13,737 nt of DNA from Bacteroidota bacterium (GTDB lineage: Bacteria; Bacteroidota; Bacteroidia; Bacteroidales; UBA1556). Location: assembly GCA_003648395.1 (NCBI GenBank), contig QMPB01000059.1:1-13737 (forward strand), read 5' to 3'. Shown here one piece after another: positions 1-7,475 of this stretch; the first letter of the stretch is position 1, and each line of letters begins with the position of its first letter. The notes below the pieces were generated by a model that worked only from the letters and a program-made list of their open reading frames with translations, did not search any database and was not told the origin of the DNA. A program made the translations under genes and the position numbers.

Positions 1-1
1 T

Positions 2-169
2 ACAAATAAATTCCTAAATGATAGCATCTTAAGTCTAAAAAAACAAGGCTGTACTAATATTATTATTCTTAAAACCAGATTTGGAACGGATATACATTTA
101 GATAAAACAGTAGTTTTTGAAAACAAGTATTATCGCATTTACGATTTATCAGATACTAATCATCAATAA
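2..169 (+). CDS. C-terminal fragment of an unidentified protein (5' end outside window)
   Basis: An open frame enters from the left edge and closes with TAA at 167-169, giving 55 residues and no start codon, so only the C-terminus is present. The visible part is Lys- and Ile-rich and ends in a hydrophilic tail (YDLSDTNHQ). I see no motif that assigns a family. It is supported as a real gene by its continuous frame up to the edge and by the strong hairpin 38 nt after its stop, which is placed where a terminator between two convergent genes would be expected. It is the only plus-strand gene in the window. Confidence 0.6.
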   Translation, partial: TNKFLNDSILSLKKQGCTNIIILKTRFGTDIHLDKTVVFENKYYRIYDLSDTNHQ

Positions 170-207
170 TTTTTAAATAGAAATTAAGACGGATATTATA
201 ACGTCAA

Positions 208-241
208 AAAAGGGTCAAAACAATATTGTTTTGACCCTTTT
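208..241. terminator. Bidirectional intrinsic terminator (perfect 34-bp palindrome)
   Basis: Positions 208-241 form a perfect inverted repeat centred between 224 and 225: AAAAGGGTCAAAACAAT on the left is exactly complementary to the right half. The GGGTC/GACCC core is flanked by an A run on the left and a T run on the right, so the transcript of either strand yields a hairpin followed by U residues. It sits between the stop of the plus-strand fragment (169) and the stop of the convergent minus-strand gene (264), the right place to terminate both. Confidence 0.85.
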
Positions 242-263
242 ACATATATATTATTATCTTTAT

Positions 264-3200
264 CTATTTAATTATCAGTTTTTTATTTATTGAATTAATC
301 CCATCACTTATATTTAAATAATAAATACCTGTAGGCATTTCAGAAAGATCTATCAACTCATCTTTAGAATTAAGTTCGTCCAATTGCTTACTAATTATTA
401 CTTTTCCTGTGGCTGTATAAATATTCATTTGCACACTGCCACTATTAACTCCGTCAAGATTGATATAGAACTTACCATTACTTGGATTTGGATAAATACT
501 AATATCTAATAATCCATTAACATGTTCAATCCCCGTACAGGCCTCTACAATAATATCAATAGAATCGGTTTGCTCACAACCATCACTATTGCGTACAACT
601 ACAGAATAAGTATATGTTCCTACTCCTAAAATTTGAGCATCTATAGATAGAGTTTGCAAAGTAGAACCATCATTCCATAAATATATATAATTAGAACCTG
701 CACCAGCATCAATATCAATTGTATGGTTAATACAAATAGTTTGGTCATCACCCAAATCAACAGTAGGAGAATCAAATACGTCAAAGTCTACTGTGTCGTA
801 ATTATAACAAGTATTGGCATCAACATAATAATAAATAATATTATTTGTTCCAACAGTAGCAGCAGCAGGACTAAAAACACTACCTATAAGACCGCTCGAA
901 GCCGTAAGCAAGCCACCGGCAGGACTTGCCTGAATTTGTACATCAGCTTCATTATTGCAATAAGATACTGCAATATTATCGATACTTACTGTAGGTAAGG
1001 CATTTACTGTAATAATAACAGTATCCATATCAGTACATTGATTACTATTTGTAAAAGAGTAAATTAAAGTATCTATTCCCACAATAGCAGGGCTATAAAT
1101 ATTATTTGCAAGAACATTTCCCGTAAAAGTTCCCCCAACAGGGCTAACAACAGCTGTATCGTTATCTGCATTATGACAATATTGATTATCTAATCCACTG
1201 ATTGAAACAGTTGGAGTAGGATATATACTCACATAAACAGAATCAGTATTTGAGCAACCATTTGCATCGGTAATTGCATATTTCATCTTTGCCGAAATAA
1301 ATAACCAACCCGATGGCACATAATAAGATGGGTCAAATAAGTTACCCGTAATAGCTCCCGAACCGGAGAAAACACCACCAATCTGAGTTGGAATTAATGT
1401 ATCAATAGCATAATTATTACAATAAGTTGAAGTATAACCGCTAAAGCTTGCATCTGGCAAGGCATTAACTGTTACATTAACAGTATCGGTATTACTACAC
1501 GATTGCGCATTTGTGTATGTATATAACACAACAAAATTTCCAGCTCCTGCTGTTGATGCAGAGAATACACTACCCGAAGTTCCTGTGCCACTAAAGACTC
1601 CACCACTAGGTGTTGCTGTAATATTAACATCAGCAGCATTTAGACAATACTCATTTGCTAGATTACTAATACTTACAACAGGTATACTGACTGGCACCAC
1701 TACTATACTATTACTTATAACAGCTTTAGTCCCTCCAGTAATTTTACAAAAATAGGTTCCTGCATCGCTAGCATCTAAACCATTAATAAATAATGTATCA
1801 TTGGTTGCGCCAGAAATTCTGCTACTTCCTTTATACCATTGATAATGAAGTAAAGTACCATGCACAGCGGCAATACTCAAATAAGTAGTATCACCTATAC
1901 ATTCTGTATTAATACTAGGTTGTTGGTTTATTACAATAGCTGAAGTATTAGACTCGGTAAGCGACCCATGAATTGGATTAGCTCCATTTGTTCCGTTAAA
2001 ATCAGTTTTTTTAGTTAGTATGGCAGTAGATGGATTATACTCATAAATAGTTCCTTTATTATTAGCACCACCAATCCATGCATAACCATATAATTTCCCA
2101 TTTGCAGATTCCATAAGGTCACCCATTGGTTTGGAGCCTGTATTACTTACCGAGAAATTTGCTTTATTAGTAACAATTATGGATCCAGGAATATACTCGT
2201 CAATAGCACCACCTTCATATTCAGTATTTCCTGAACCACCAGTAGAAAGAACAAGATACATTTTGCCATCAGAACCCATTAGAGGTGTGTTTCCTTGCGA
2301 ATGATAACCCGTATAATTATACATTTCTTTTTTCATTGTAAAAGTACTTGTAGTAGGATCGTATTCAAATAATGTTCCATTCGAATAATAGCTCTGACCA
2401 CCATAACTAGTTAGACCATACAACTTACCATTATCTGCAAGAGAAAGGCTTCCTTGAGGTGAAGTACCATCATTATATGTAAAGCTATGTTTATTAGTTA
2501 TTATAGAAGTATTTATATCATATTGAAAAATAGTTCCACCATTATTTGCAGTCAAACCATATAGTTTACCATCCCAAGCTTCCACCATTTTCCCCATGGG
2601 TTTTATTCCAACTAAATTAGAGAAATCTGCTTTCTTTGTTATTACCCATGTATTAGTATCAATTTCGAAAATTGTTCCAAAGCTATTATCACCTCCTCGA
2701 GAAGTTAGACCATAGAGCTTACCATTTGAAGCCTCCATTAATCCACCTTTTGGTTCATAACCAGTTAAACTATCCAAGTCAAACTTTTTAGTATAGCTAT
2801 CATTAGCAGGATTAAATTCAAAAACAACACCTTTATTATTAGCACCACCTTTAGAGGTCATACCATATAATTTCCCATTAGTTACCATTATCAAATCTCC
2901 TTCTGGATTTATTCCATCAACAGGTTCTGAGAATTTAAACTTTTCTGTTACAGTATGATTTGATGCATCATACTCAATAAAAGAACCATCAGTGCCAGTA
3001 TTTGCAGGAAGGCTTGAATAGTAGTCGCCTCCTGTGTAATATTTTCCATTTGAGGCTAACATTAAACCTTTATATATATAACTAAGGTTTGCACTTGTGT
3101 CAACTAAGATTTTTGTATTTGTTGAAGGATTATATTCCCAGAAGCGCATGGAAGAAGAAATATTATAGTCTTTACCCGTAATTATAATTTTACCATTTGT

Positions 3201-4268
3201 ATTTACCAATATTTCACTATTATAACTTCCATTGGCAATGCTATCTACAACAATAGCTATACCGGTAGATATTGTATATTTCCATAGGTAAGAATGAGGC
3301 TCTTGATTATAAGTTCCTGGAATTTGATAGTATCGGCGTGTAATACAATAAAGCTCATTTGTACCTACTAATACTGGAGCTCCCTCAGGATTTTTACCAA
3401 GAGAATCATTACTAAAGCCATATAAATTTATAGCTATATTAGTTACAGGATCATACTCAAATATATTTCCAAAAGCGTATTGATAACCATTAGGATAATT
3501 CCCTCCTGACTCTGAGGTACCATATATTTTTCCATTAGTAGATTGTATTAAACCCGACCTTGCATCTTGCGCTGCTTTATTTCCACTCGAACCGTTTTGC
3601 AAATCCAGTTTCAAAGTGTAGGTATCAGTAGCAGGATCTATTGTAAAAATCACACCCTTGTCATTATATCCACCATCAGAAGTAATACCATAAAGTTTTC
3701 CATCAGAAGCTAACAATAGATTTCCAACAGGATTTTCTCCGTCAGAATTTTGACCAAAAGAATGAATCTTAGTATAAGTTCCTGTAGATAATTCATAGGA
3801 ATATACTGTACCATAATGTTGACTAAAACCTCCAATACCTGGTGTAACACCATAAAGCTTCCCGTTTGGTGCTAATATTGGCGCACTTTGTGGCCAACAA
3901 CCTGTTGTTGTATCATCAAAATTAAAAAGTACATTATAGTTACCATTACTAGTGTCATATTCAAATATTACACCACTATACTTTTGATATTGATACCACG
4001 GAAAAGAGCATACATTAGCACCTCCAAATTGAGTTGTACCATATATTTTTCCATTCGATGCTTGAGTAAATACACTATTAGGCGTTCGCCCTGCATGATA
4101 ATATTCAAAATTGAAAACAGTTTGCAGATTCCCTCCTGTAGTATCAGTTTTAAAAATTGTTCCTTCATTACTAACTCCACCACTAGAAGTCATACCGTAA
4201 TAGTTTGTCTGAGCAAATAAACCCATCGACATTAAAATGCTTAATCCTAAAATAATTATTAATTTCAT
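264..4268 (-). CDS. Secreted GloVer-repeat / Ig-like multidomain protein with T9SS type A sorting domain
   Basis: A 1334-residue exported protein. Residues 1-19 are a signal peptide (MKLIIILGLS start, likely cleavage after LFA). Residues 20-775 hold about 14 repeats of roughly 47-62 residues around (N/D)GK(L/I)YG, SKGG and (T/V)(I/V)FEY(D/N)P, matching the 'choice-of-anchor tandem repeat GloVer' family; the repeats near residues 303-412 are degenerate. Residues 778-860 are an Ig-like domain with Cys790, Trp811 and a DAGTYFC motif ending at Cys841. Residues 862-1166 are four repeats of about 75 residues, each with a Cys pair (875/924, 950/1005, 1031/1078, 1104/1154); 1167-1243 is a related PKD/Ig-like unit (Cys1179/Cys1231). 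Residues 1253-1334 (IYPNPSNGKF to KKLIIK) are the type A sorting domain that directs crossing of the outer membrane by T9SS, normally with removal of the domain. The ligand is unknown; a cell-surface or extracellular binding or adhesion role is inference. The gene appears monocistronic, with its own promoter at 4304-4332. Confidence 0.9.
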   Translation of the reverse strand: MKLIIILGLSILMSMGLFAQTNYYGMTSSGGVSNEGTIFKTDTTGGNLQTVFNFEYYHAGRTPNSVFTQASNGKIYGTTQFGGANVCSFPWYQYQKYSGVIFEYDTSNGNYNVLFNFDDTTTGCWPQSAPILAPNGKLYGVTPGIGGFSQHYGTVYSYELSTGTYTKIHSFGQNSDGENPVGNLLLASDGKLYGITSDGGYNDKGVIFTIDPATDTYTLKLDLQNGSSGNKAAQDARSGLIQSTNGKIYGTSESGGNYPNGYQYAFGNIFEYDPVTNIAINLYGFSNDSLGKNPEGAPVLVGTNELYCITRRYYQIPGTYNQEPHSYLWKYTISTGIAIVVDSIANGSYNSEILVNTNGKIIITGKDYNISSSMRFWEYNPSTNTKILVDTSANLSYIYKGLMLASNGKYYTGGDYYSSLPANTGTDGSFIEYDASNHTVTEKFKFSEPVDGINPEGDLIMVTNGKLYGMTSKGGANNKGVVFEFNPANDSYTKKFDLDSLTGYEPKGGLMEASNGKLYGLTSRGGDNSFGTIFEIDTNTWVITKKADFSNLVGIKPMGKMVEAWDGKLYGLTANNGGTIFQYDINTSIITNKHSFTYNDGTSPQGSLSLADNGKLYGLTSYGGQSYYSNGTLFEYDPTTSTFTMKKEMYNYTGYHSQGNTPLMGSDGKMYLVLSTGGSGNTEYEGGAIDEYIPGSIIVTNKANFSVSNTGSKPMGDLMESANGKLYGYAWIGGANNKGTIYEYNPSTAILTKKTDFNGTNGANPIHGSLTESNTSAIVINQQPSINTECIGDTTYLSIAAVHGTLLHYQWYKGSSRISGATNDTLFINGLDASDAGTYFCKITGGTKAVISNSIVVVPVSIPVVSISNLANEYCLNAADVNITATPSGGVFSGTGTSGSVFSASTAGAGNFVVLYTYTNAQSCSNTDTVNVTVNALPDASFSGYTSTYCNNYAIDTLIPTQIGGVFSGSGAITGNLFDPSYYVPSGWLFISAKMKYAITDANGCSNTDSVYVSIYPTPTVSISGLDNQYCHNADNDTAVVSPVGGTFTGNVLANNIYSPAIVGIDTLIYSFTNSNQCTDMDTVIITVNALPTVSIDNIAVSYCNNEADVQIQASPAGGLLTASSGLIGSVFSPAAATVGTNNIIYYYVDANTCYNYDTVDFDVFDSPTVDLGDDQTICINHTIDIDAGAGSNYIYLWNDGSTLQTLSIDAQILGVGTYTYSVVVRNSDGCEQTDSIDIIVEACTGIEHVNGLLDISIYPNPSNGKFYINLDGVNSGSVQMNIYTATGKVIISKQLDELNSKDELIDLSEMPTGIYYLNISDGINSINKKLIIK

Positions 4269-4303
4269 TTATTTATATATTAATGTTAGTTTTTAACTAA
4301 ATA

Positions 4304-4332
4304 CAAATATATGTCTTATAATAACTAACAAA
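4304..4332 (-). promoter_or_regulatory. Bacteroidota-type promoter for the secreted GloVer-repeat gene
   Basis: On the minus strand, TATATTTG at 4304-4311 matches the -7 consensus TAnnTTTG, and TTTG at 4329-4332 lies 17 nt upstream as the -33 element, within the 17-23 nt spacing used in this phylum. Transcription would start near 4297, about 30 nt before the ATG at 4266-4268. A 24-bp dyad (AAATAGG at 4330-4336, CCTATTT at 4347-4353) overlaps the -33 side and could be an operator. Confidence 0.6.
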
Positions 4333-4605
4333 TAGGGGTAATTATACCTATTTTTTAACAGTATTATGCACATTTTTATTCAATAATTATATATAGGAAT
4401 TTGAATTTTTAGGGAATAGAATTAGGGTTTTCCAAATTATCACTTTATCAATATTTATAGGAATAGCTAGCCAATATTAGCATTATAAAGTGTAGCAAAT
4501 AATTTATATTTATTGGCAGATAAGTACATTATTAAGAATACAATCCCTAAAACTATAAACAAGTTTGTATGAAATAAAAATGCTTATATTAATAATTAAA
4601 GCAAA
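4333..4605. other. Gene-free AT-rich stretch upstream of the secreted-protein promoter
   Basis: About 270 nt with no convincing gene, tRNA or terminator. Besides the dyad at 4330-4353, the only structure seen is a widely spaced 9-bp inverted repeat, TTTTAGGGA at 4407-4415 and TCCCTAAAA at 4544-4552, which could be chance in such AT-rich DNA. No clear T-tracted hairpin follows the upstream gene that ends at 4606. Confidence 0.5.
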
Positions 4606-4986
4606 CTATTCATAATAAAACTCCATAAGCCTATCCATATATACATCATTCCAACCATCAACCATATCTTCGAAAGCTTCGTCAGGAATATTAGTATGCA
4701 ATAACTCTAGTGAAGTATTACTTTTATCTTCGTGCAACTTAAAGGTGACTATCGAATCATCTTCTTGATCGCCGAAATACCATTGCTGAACTATTTTTTC
4801 GCCAGGAATCAATTCTATATTTTTCCCTAGTATATTCCCATCAAACATAGAAAACTCAGCACCTTCTTCGGCAATAAACTTAGTTGCCTCGCCTGACCAT
4901 AATCGAATAGTCAGCTCTGTTGTCAAACCAAGATATACTTGATCGGGAGTGGTTTTTAATTTATAATATTTTTTAAAATTCTTCAT
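4606..4986 (-). CDS. SRPBCC / AHSA1-like (START-fold) domain protein
   Basis: A 126-residue single-domain protein of the SRPBCC superfamily, most like the AHSA1 (activator of Hsp90 ATPase homologue 1, C-terminal) branch. The N-terminal strand-helix (KKYYKLKTTPDQVYLGL), the central segment FSMFDGNILGKNIELIPGEKI and the terminal helix with GWNDVYMDRL give the helix-grip pattern, and the length is typical for a bacterial single-domain member. Such proteins bind hydrophobic ligands or act as small accessory factors; neither ligand nor partner can be read here, and chaperone activity should not be assumed from the family name. The start lies one nucleotide after the stop of the RNA methyltransferase (4988-5677), so the two are almost certainly co-transcribed and translationally coupled. 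No promoter of its own is seen. Confidence 0.85.
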   Translation of the reverse strand: MKNFKKYYKLKTTPDQVYLGLTTELTIRLWSGEATKFIAEEGAEFSMFDGNILGKNIELIPGEKIVQQWYFGDQEDDSIVTFKLHEDKSNTSLELLHTNIPDEAFEDMVDGWNDVYMDRLMEFYYE

Positions 4987-4987
4987 G

Positions 4988-5677
4988 CTATTTTTCTATT
5001 TGCATTATATAATCCTCTACTATCAAATCTGATTTTTTAATTACTCCTTTAGCCCAATTTATATGTATATCTACTATCTCCTCTTCGCTAAGTTGCCAGT
5101 CAATATCTGATTTTCTGATTTTCTCACTCAGATGAAACATACTTAAGGCTGCAGATACTGATATATTAAAACTCTCAGTAAATCCATACATAGGAATCTT
5201 TACATAAGCATCAGCATTTTCAAGCGCCACATCAGACAAGCCATTTAATTCAGTTCCAAATACCAAAGCCGTTTTTTGTTCTAAGGGCATTTCGTCAAGC
5301 ATTACATCTTTTTCGTGCGGCGTAGTTGCCACTATCTTATACCCTTTAGCTCGCAATTTATTAAAACAATCGATGGTATTATCCTCCGCAGTATTGTACT
5401 TATACATATTCAACCATTTGGACGACCCCATTGCAACCTGCTCACTAAGTTTATATTTATTGGAATTCTCAATAATATGAACATCCTGAATACCAAAAAT
5501 ATCGCAGGAGCGAAGCACCGCACTAGCATTATGTGGCTGGTATATATTTTCGAGCACAACAGTTAAGTGCCGCGTTCTATTCAAAATATTTTTTTCGAAA
5601 AGATTTCTTTTATTATCAGAAATAAATCCAAACAAATACTCTCTTAATTTTTTTTTGTTTTCAATTGTATTACTCAT
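4988..5677 (-). CDS. trmH: TrmH/SpoU-family RNA (ribose-2'-O)-methyltransferase, probably tRNA Gm18
   Basis: A 229-residue SPOUT methyltransferase that transfers methyl from S-adenosylmethionine to a ribose 2'-OH. All three SpoU motifs are present. Motif 1 is NASAVLRSCDIFG (residues 50-62), with the conserved Arg56 used in catalysis. Motif 2 is ALVFGTELNGLS (137-148). Motif 3 is IPMYGFTESFNISVSAAL (161-178), which forms the knotted cofactor pocket. The length and the C-terminal helical extension after residue 185 fit TrmH (tRNA guanosine-18) better than the longer RlmB/TrmB-like rRNA enzymes that carry an N-terminal L30e-like domain, which is absent here. Substrate is therefore a family inference. 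The gene follows the HU terminator (5710-5745) with only 32 nt between, and no clear TAnnTTTG lies in that gap. It may depend on read-through or a poorly matching promoter. It is coupled to the SRPBCC gene downstream. Confidence 0.85.
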   Translation of the reverse strand: MSNTIENKKKLREYLFGFISDNKRNLFEKNILNRTRHLTVVLENIYQPHNASAVLRSCDIFGIQDVHIIENSNKYKLSEQVAMGSSKWLNMYKYNTAEDNTIDCFNKLRAKGYKIVATTPHEKDVMLDEMPLEQKTALVFGTELNGLSDVALENADAYVKIPMYGFTESFNISVSAALSMFHLSEKIRKSDIDWQLSEEEIVDIHINWAKGVIKKSDLIVEDYIMQIEK

Positions 5678-5709
5678 AAAAAAATAACTGATATAATTAC
5701 TATAACCAT

Positions 5710-5745
5710 AAAAAAAGCCTTCAACCGTATAAAACGATGAAGGCT
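5710..5745 (-). terminator. Rho-independent terminator of the HU gene
   Basis: On the minus strand an 8-bp stem (AGCCTTCA, 5738-5745, pairing with TGAAGGCT, 5716-5723) encloses a 14-nt loop that can itself form a CGT/ACG mini-stem, and is followed directly by a run of T (5710-5715). It begins 24 nt after the HU stop at 5770-5772. Confidence 0.85.
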
Positions 5746-5769
5746 CTCATAAGTTTCTTTTGCTGAAGA

Positions 5770-6033
5770 TTATAAAGCTAAATCAGAACCTGCTTTAAAT
5801 TTAACAACTTTTTTAGCAGCAATTTGAATAGCCTCACCAGTCTTAGGGTTACGACCTGTACGAGCAGCTCTTTCGTTTACTGAAAAAGAACCAAATCCTA
5901 CTAAAGCAACTCTATCACCTGTTTTTAGTGCGTCAGTTGTAGATCCGATAAATGCTTCTAATGCTCTTTTTGAATCAGCTTTGTTCAAGCCAGACTTTGC
6001 AGCCATTGCGTCGATTAATTGTGTTTTGTTCAT
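5770..6033 (-). CDS. hup: HU-family histone-like DNA-binding protein
   Basis: An 87-residue nucleoid protein, the usual length for HU (about 90). Residues 1-40 are the helical dimerisation part ([20 protein letters not shown]). Residues 46-52 hold the hallmark VGFGSFSV turn, and residues 55-68 ([14 protein letters not shown]) the DNA-wrapping beta-arm with the Pro63 that intercalates between base pairs. HU dimers bend and compact DNA without strong sequence preference. HU is preferred over IHF because a single short gene with the RNPKTG arm is present and nothing marks an IHF alpha or beta subunit. The gene looks monocistronic: its own near-consensus promoter (6072-6101) lies upstream and a strong terminator (5710-5745) downstream. 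Confidence 0.95.
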   Translation of the reverse strand: MNKTQLIDAMAAKSGLNKADSKRALEAFIGSTTDALKTGDRVALVGFGSFSVNERAARTGRNPKTGEAIQIAAKKVVKFKAGSDLAL

Positions 6034-6071
6034 TTTTTGTATCTTTTAAATGTTTATTATAATTTATACCA

Positions 6072-6101
6072 CAAATATAATAGAATTAATATAATAAACA
6101 A
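6072..6101 (-). promoter_or_regulatory. Bacteroidota-type promoter for the HU gene
   Basis: On the minus strand TTG (6099-6101), then 19 nt, then TATATTTG (6072-6079) matches the TTG / TAnnTTTG consensus with ideal spacing. The predicted transcript start is near 6065, giving a leader of about 30 nt to the ATG at 6031-6033. This is the best-formed promoter in the window, fitting an abundant protein. Confidence 0.75.
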
Positions 6102-6368
6102 GCCCTACAGCCCTAAAACATTGACATTGTTAATAAGTCGACGATAAAAGATATTTATTTATCTATCAAAAATATTAAATTGCAGTAATTATAACTACCT
6201 GTTATTATGTGAATTATGTTACTATGAATTAATATAAACCTTGCAACTAACTCACTATAAATAATTTCTGAAAAACTGTCTTTTTTTCCAATTGTTAATA
6301 AATATAAGCTCCTAAACCCTCTCAAAAGTACCTAAAACACTACTATTACGGCAAGGTAAAGCTTTGTT
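6102..6368. other. Gene-free AT-rich stretch between fmt and the HU promoter
   Basis: About 265 nt with no coding frame of note and no clear terminator after fmt. The only repeated word seen is ATTGTTAATAA, which occurs twice in the same orientation (6126-6136 and 6291-6301); its meaning is unclear and chance is possible. Confidence 0.5.
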
Positions 6369-7316
6369 TTAGCTCCATTTCCAGTTATTATCAATAGAGA
6401 ATCCACTTAAAAAGCTTGCTACATCCATGCGTTTTTTTGACTGCAATTGTAACGAAAGCACTTTCAATCTACCATTATTCAAACCTAAATACAGCTCTTT
6501 CTTTCCATCAGTATATATAGCACAGACTTCCGAATCTGATTCTATAATCTCTGTTTTAAATATTTTCATAATGAACTCTTCTCCTTTTGGCGAAATAATT
6601 TTTATAAATGCAGCAGGATAAGGGCTTAAACCTCTTATAAAATCATATATGCTTTTCGTATCCTTATTTGAAGATATTTTACAATCTTCCTTAAATATTT
6701 TTGGAGCTGACCTTATTAATATTTCATCAGAAACCTCCTCTTGAGGAATTAGGTCTACCTTATTACCTTCTATTAAATTGCAAGTATCAATAACTATTGA
6801 CTCACTCATAAGCATAAGCTTATCATGTAGTATTCCTGCATCATCGTTATTATCAATTGGGCATTTGCGCTGCAAAATAATTTTTCCAGTATCTATCTTC
6901 TCATCAATCATAAAAGTTGTGAGCCCACTTTCGGTATCGCCATTTATTATTGCATAATTAATAGGTGCAGCACCCCGATACTGTGGCAATAGCGAACCAT
7001 GAATATTGAAAGTCCCTTTAGCAGGAATAGTCCAAACAACTTTTGGAAGCATACGAAAAGCAACAATAACAAATACATCAGCATTTAGTTCCTTTAGTCT
7101 TTGCACAAAGTTCTCATCGCGCAATTTCTCTGGTTGCAATACTTCTATTCCTTGCTCTAGAGCATACTCCTTAACAGCACTAGCCCGCATTTTTTTTCCT
7201 CGCCCAGCTCTTTTATCAGCCACAGTTACTACGCCCACGACATTATGCTTGCTATTTACCAAAGCCCGTAACGGCGCTACTGCAAACTCTGGAGTTCCCA
7301 TAAATACTATATTCAT
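6369..7316 (-). CDS. fmt: Methionyl-tRNA formyltransferase
   Basis: A 315-residue enzyme that formylates Met-tRNA(fMet) using 10-formyltetrahydrofolate, producing the initiator tRNA for translation. The N-terminal formyltransferase domain (about 1-185) has the MGTPEFA start, the catalytic segment FNIHGSLLPQYRGAAPI (residues 103-119, with Asn104 and His106) and Asp142 in IDEKIDTGK, equivalent to the Asn106/His108/Asp144 triad of the E. coli enzyme. Residues 205-315 form the C-terminal tRNA-binding domain (IRGLSPYPAAF at 227-237). The length matches the family. The ATG at 7314-7316 is in phase with the conserved MNIVFMGTPEF start, so the start is secure. The commonly linked def (peptide deformylase) gene is not beside it. 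No terminator is evident downstream. Confidence 0.95.
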   Translation of the reverse strand: MNIVFMGTPEFAVAPLRALVNSKHNVVGVVTVADKRAGRGKKMRASAVKEYALEQGIEVLQPEKLRDENFVQRLKELNADVFVIVAFRMLPKVVWTIPAKGTFNIHGSLLPQYRGAAPINYAIINGDTESGLTTFMIDEKIDTGKIILQRKCPIDNNDDAGILHDKLMLMSESIVIDTCNLIEGNKVDLIPQEEVSDEILIRSAPKIFKEDCKISSNKDTKSIYDFIRGLSPYPAAFIKIISPKGEEFIMKIFKTEIIESDSEVCAIYTDGKKELYLGLNNGRLKVLSLQLQSKKRMDVASFLSGFSIDNNWKWS

Positions 7317-7341
7317 ATATTTGATGTGTTTGTTATATTTG

Positions 7342-7349
7342 CAAAAGTA
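7342..7349 (-). promoter_or_regulatory. Possible -7 element of the fmt promoter
   Basis: On the minus strand TACTTTTG matches TAnnTTTG and would start transcription near 7335, about 20 nt before the fmt ATG. No TTG is found 17-23 nt upstream, so the call is weak. The adjacent bases 7334-7341 read TATATTTG on the plus strand, making a back-to-back pair of -7 words. Confidence 0.4.
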
Positions 7350-7391
7350 TGGAAAAGCTTGGTTTATTTGGATTTATTATTTAGACTCAGC

Positions 7392-7475
7392 CTTCAGTTC
7401 GCAGTCTTCAGTTCGCAGTCTTCAGTCTTCAATACAGCATTCTGCCTACTGTTTACTCCCTACCGCCTACAAACA
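7392..7475. repeat. Heptanucleotide tandem repeat array
   Basis: Read on the plus strand from 7392 the sequence falls into twelve consecutive 7-nt units: CTTCAGT, TCGCAGT, CTTCAGT, TCGCAGT, CTTCAGT, CTTCAAT, then more divergent ACAGCAT, TCTGCCT, ACTGTTT, ACTCCCT, ACCGCCT and ACAAACA. The left part is an exact 14-nt repeat (CTTCAGTTCGCAGT twice); the right part drifts toward (A/T)CTGCCT-like units. Arrays of this style recur between genes in environmental Bacteroidota (from memory) and resemble the heptanucleotide repeats (STRR) of cyanobacteria. Its right end lies inside the 3' end of the GNAT gene, supplying its stop codon and last codons. Confidence 0.8.

Noticed and set aside
3888..4220. 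Plus-strand and alternative minus-strand open frames within the secreted-protein gene
   Set aside because: They are out of frame with a clearly repeat-structured protein that has a signal peptide and sorting domain, and they arise from low stop density on the opposite strand.
4330..4356. Hairpin followed by six T on the plus strand, resembling a terminator
   Set aside because: No plus-strand gene lies upstream for it to terminate. The imperfect stem is better read as a dyad beside the minus-strand promoter.
5770..6033. HU gene as an IHF or phage-type DNA-bending protein
   Set aside because: The length, GFGSF motif and RNPKTG arm are those of ordinary HU. There is no phage or mobile-element context.
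6126..6301. Two copies of ATTGTTAATAA between fmt and HU, considered as DnaA boxes or an origin
   Set aside because: They differ from TTATCCACA (or its complement) at key positions, there are only two, and no dnaA, dnaN or gyrase-type neighbours support an origin.
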